From NCBI GenBank assembly GCA_946186175.1, contig CAMHMG010000200.1, forward strand, positions 1 through 5,529: 5,529 bases of DNA. The letters run 5' to 3'. This DNA comes from an uncultured Clostridia bacterium. GTDB lineage: Bacteria; Bacillota; Clostridia; Lachnospirales; Lachnospiraceae. Below the pieces are notes generated by a model that saw only the letters and a program-made list of their open reading frames with translations, did no database searches and was not told the DNA's origin. This document shows, piece after piece, positions 4,582-5,529 of this stretch. The number at the start of each line of letters is the position of its first letter. Position 1 is the first letter of the stretch. The position numbers were made by a program, and so were the translations under genes.

Positions 4582-5157
4582 ATGCAGATTGCTGTACTGG
4601 CACTGCAAGGTGCATTTATAGAGCATGAGAATATGCTGTCAAAACTCGGAGTTTCCAGTATCGAAATCCGACAGAAAAAAGATCTGAAAAAAGACTTTGA
4701 CGGACTAATTATCCCTGGTGGTGAAAGCACCGTCCAGGGACAGCTTCTTAAGGAGCTTGATCTACTTAGTCCATTGAAAGATTTAATAGTTAATGGTATG
4801 CCCGTCTTTGGAACATGTGCCGGACTATTGCTGCTTGCAGACCGGATTGACAACGATACGCGTTCCTATCTTCAAACAATGGACATTATTGCAACAAGAA
4901 ACGCGTACGGCAGACAATTGGGAAGTTTTTACATCGAATCTGAATTTGAAGGTATCGGCACTATACCTATGACCTTTATCAGGGCACCCTTTATCAAGAA
5001 AGTGTATGGCGGCGCTTCCCCTCTTGCAACCGTCGATGGTCATATTGTTGCTGCAAGACATGGAAAGCAATTGGTGACAGCCTTTCATCCCGAACTGAAC
5101 AATTCTCTGTCCGTTCATGAATACTTCTGTAATATGGTAAATGGATCAGATTATTAG
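4582..5157 (+). CDS. pdxT: PLP synthase glutaminase subunit PdxT
   Basis: A 191-residue class I glutamine amidotransferase that hydrolyses glutamine and passes ammonia to PdxS. The motifs run in order: LALQGAFIEH at the N-terminus, PGGEST (45-50) of the oxyanion region, nucleophile Cys79 in GTCAGL, RNAYGRQ typical of PdxT, and His169/Glu171 in FHPEL completing the catalytic triad. The length is normal (about 190-196). It begins 3 bases after the pdxS stop, with its AAAGGGG (4565-4571) inside the end of pdxS, so the two are co-transcribed and probably translationally coupled, consistent with a fixed subunit ratio. Its stop lies 4 bases from the end of the converging ArsC-like gene, with no obvious terminator between them. 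Confidence 0.97.
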   Translation: MQIAVLALQGAFIEHENMLSKLGVSSIEIRQKKDLKKDFDGLIIPGGESTVQGQLLKELDLLSPLKDLIVNGMPVFGTCAGLLLLADRIDNDTRSYLQTMDIIATRNAYGRQLGSFYIESEFEGIGTIPMTFIRAPFIKKVYGGASPLATVDGHIVAARHGKQLVTAFHPELNNSLSVHEYFCNMVNGSDY

Positions 5158-5161
5158 AACA

Positions 5162-5515
5162 TCAGGATAGTGCATTCTTCCACTCATCTTCCTTAAATCC
5201 GGTCAACACCTTATCGTCAGTTATCAGAATGGGTCTTTTAACAAGCATTCCATCAGATGCAAGCAATTCAAACATCTCGTCTTCACTCATTTCGGGAAGC
5301 TTCTTGGAAAGACCCAATTCTCGATAGATCTGTCCACTGGTGTTAAAAAATCTCTTTAGCGGAAGTCCGCTCTTCTTGTAAAGAGCGCGTAACGTCTTCT
5401 CGTCAGGATGATCTTCCTTAATATCGATAACCTTATGCTCAAAATTATTGTCATCAAGCCATTTAACAGCTTTCTTACATGTTGAACATTTTGAATAGCA
5501 ATATACTTTTATCAT
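5162..5515 (-). CDS. ArsC/Spx-family thioredoxin-fold protein (annotated as arsenate reductase-like)
   Basis: A 117-residue protein with the ArsC/Spx/YffB fold: VYCYSKCSTCKKA at 4-16 with a CxxC pair (Cys10, Cys13), DIKEDHPDE (31-39), SGLPLKRFFNTSG (49-61), the helical MSEDEMFELLASDGMLVKRP with Arg94 in the conserved RP (93-95), and a GFKEDEW tail. The family includes arsenate reductases and the Spx/MgsR regulators that contact RNA polymerase. The 117 residues are slightly shorter than Spx (about 130). A true arsenate reductase would usually sit with other ars genes, absent here, so thiol redox or stress roles are equally possible. ATG at 5515 has AAGGAG (5527..5522) six bases upstream. It converges on pdxT and has no visible functional link with it. 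Confidence 0.85.
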   Translation of the reverse strand: MIKVYCYSKCSTCKKAVKWLDDNNFEHKVIDIKEDHPDEKTLRALYKKSGLPLKRFFNTSGQIYRELGLSKKLPEMSEDEMFELLASDGMLVKRPILITDDKVLTGFKEDEWKNALS

Positions 5516-5529
5516 AATTAACTCCTTCT

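Noticed and set aside
4470..4853. 127-codon minus-strand frame across the pdxS-pdxT junction
   Set aside because: It is antisense to two clearly conserved enzymes and has serine-rich, shadow-type composition.
5150..5170. Terminator between pdxT and the converging ArsC-like gene
   Set aside because: Only 4 bases separate the stops, and no stem with a U-tract is visible around them on either strand.

Overview
The window looks like a chromosomal segment of a low-GC Clostridia (Bacillota), probably a Lachnospiraceae-type gut anaerobe. The pointers are strong AAGGAG-type ribosome binding sites, TTGACA/TATAAT-like promoters, AT-rich intergenic DNA, and proteins that read like Lachnospiraceae homologues. 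The left ~2.5 kb looks more AT-rich than the pdx region on the right. This is judged by eye, not computed.

Layout. (1) At 1-466 on the minus strand is the N-terminal part of a MarR/AbiEi-like winged-helix protein that runs off the left edge. Its promoter carries three copies of TAACATA. (2) At 467-984 there are 518 bases with no convincing gene but many short symmetric elements: a 9-bp inverted repeat, a tandem GGGTACAA pair, a small hairpin, a GTGTTATAAA direct repeat fused to a perfect 11-bp inverted repeat, and a plus-strand ribosome binding site with no gene behind it. (3) At 985-2229 on the minus strand is a two-gene operon of a TetR-family regulator and a TM1586-type nitroreductase. (4) At 2230-2507 is a dense control region holding two face-to-face promoters whose -35 boxes sit in a perfect 11-bp inverted repeat. 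The plus-strand promoter leads to no full gene, so a deletion scar is likely. (5) At 2508-3620 on the minus strand is a PdxR-type MocR regulator that lacks its C-terminal part and has Arg in place of the PLP-binding Lys. (6) At 3703-5157 on the plus strand are pdxS and pdxT, the two subunits of the DXP-independent PLP synthase. (7) At 5162-5515 on the minus strand is an ArsC/Spx-like thioredoxin-fold protein converging on pdxT.

How the genes work together. pdxS and pdxT make pyridoxal 5'-phosphate from ribose 5-phosphate, glyceraldehyde 3-phosphate and glutamine-derived ammonia. The divergent regulator would be expected to sense PLP and act at the palindrome between the genes, but its sensor domain is visibly damaged. 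The TetR/nitroreductase pair is a self-contained regulated module that seems to have lost its divergent partner.

No CRISPR array, tRNA, rRNA, complete transposase or complete integrase was found. The least ordinary parts are the altered PdxR, the rearrangement scar beside it, and the two plus-strand control regions that lead to no gene.
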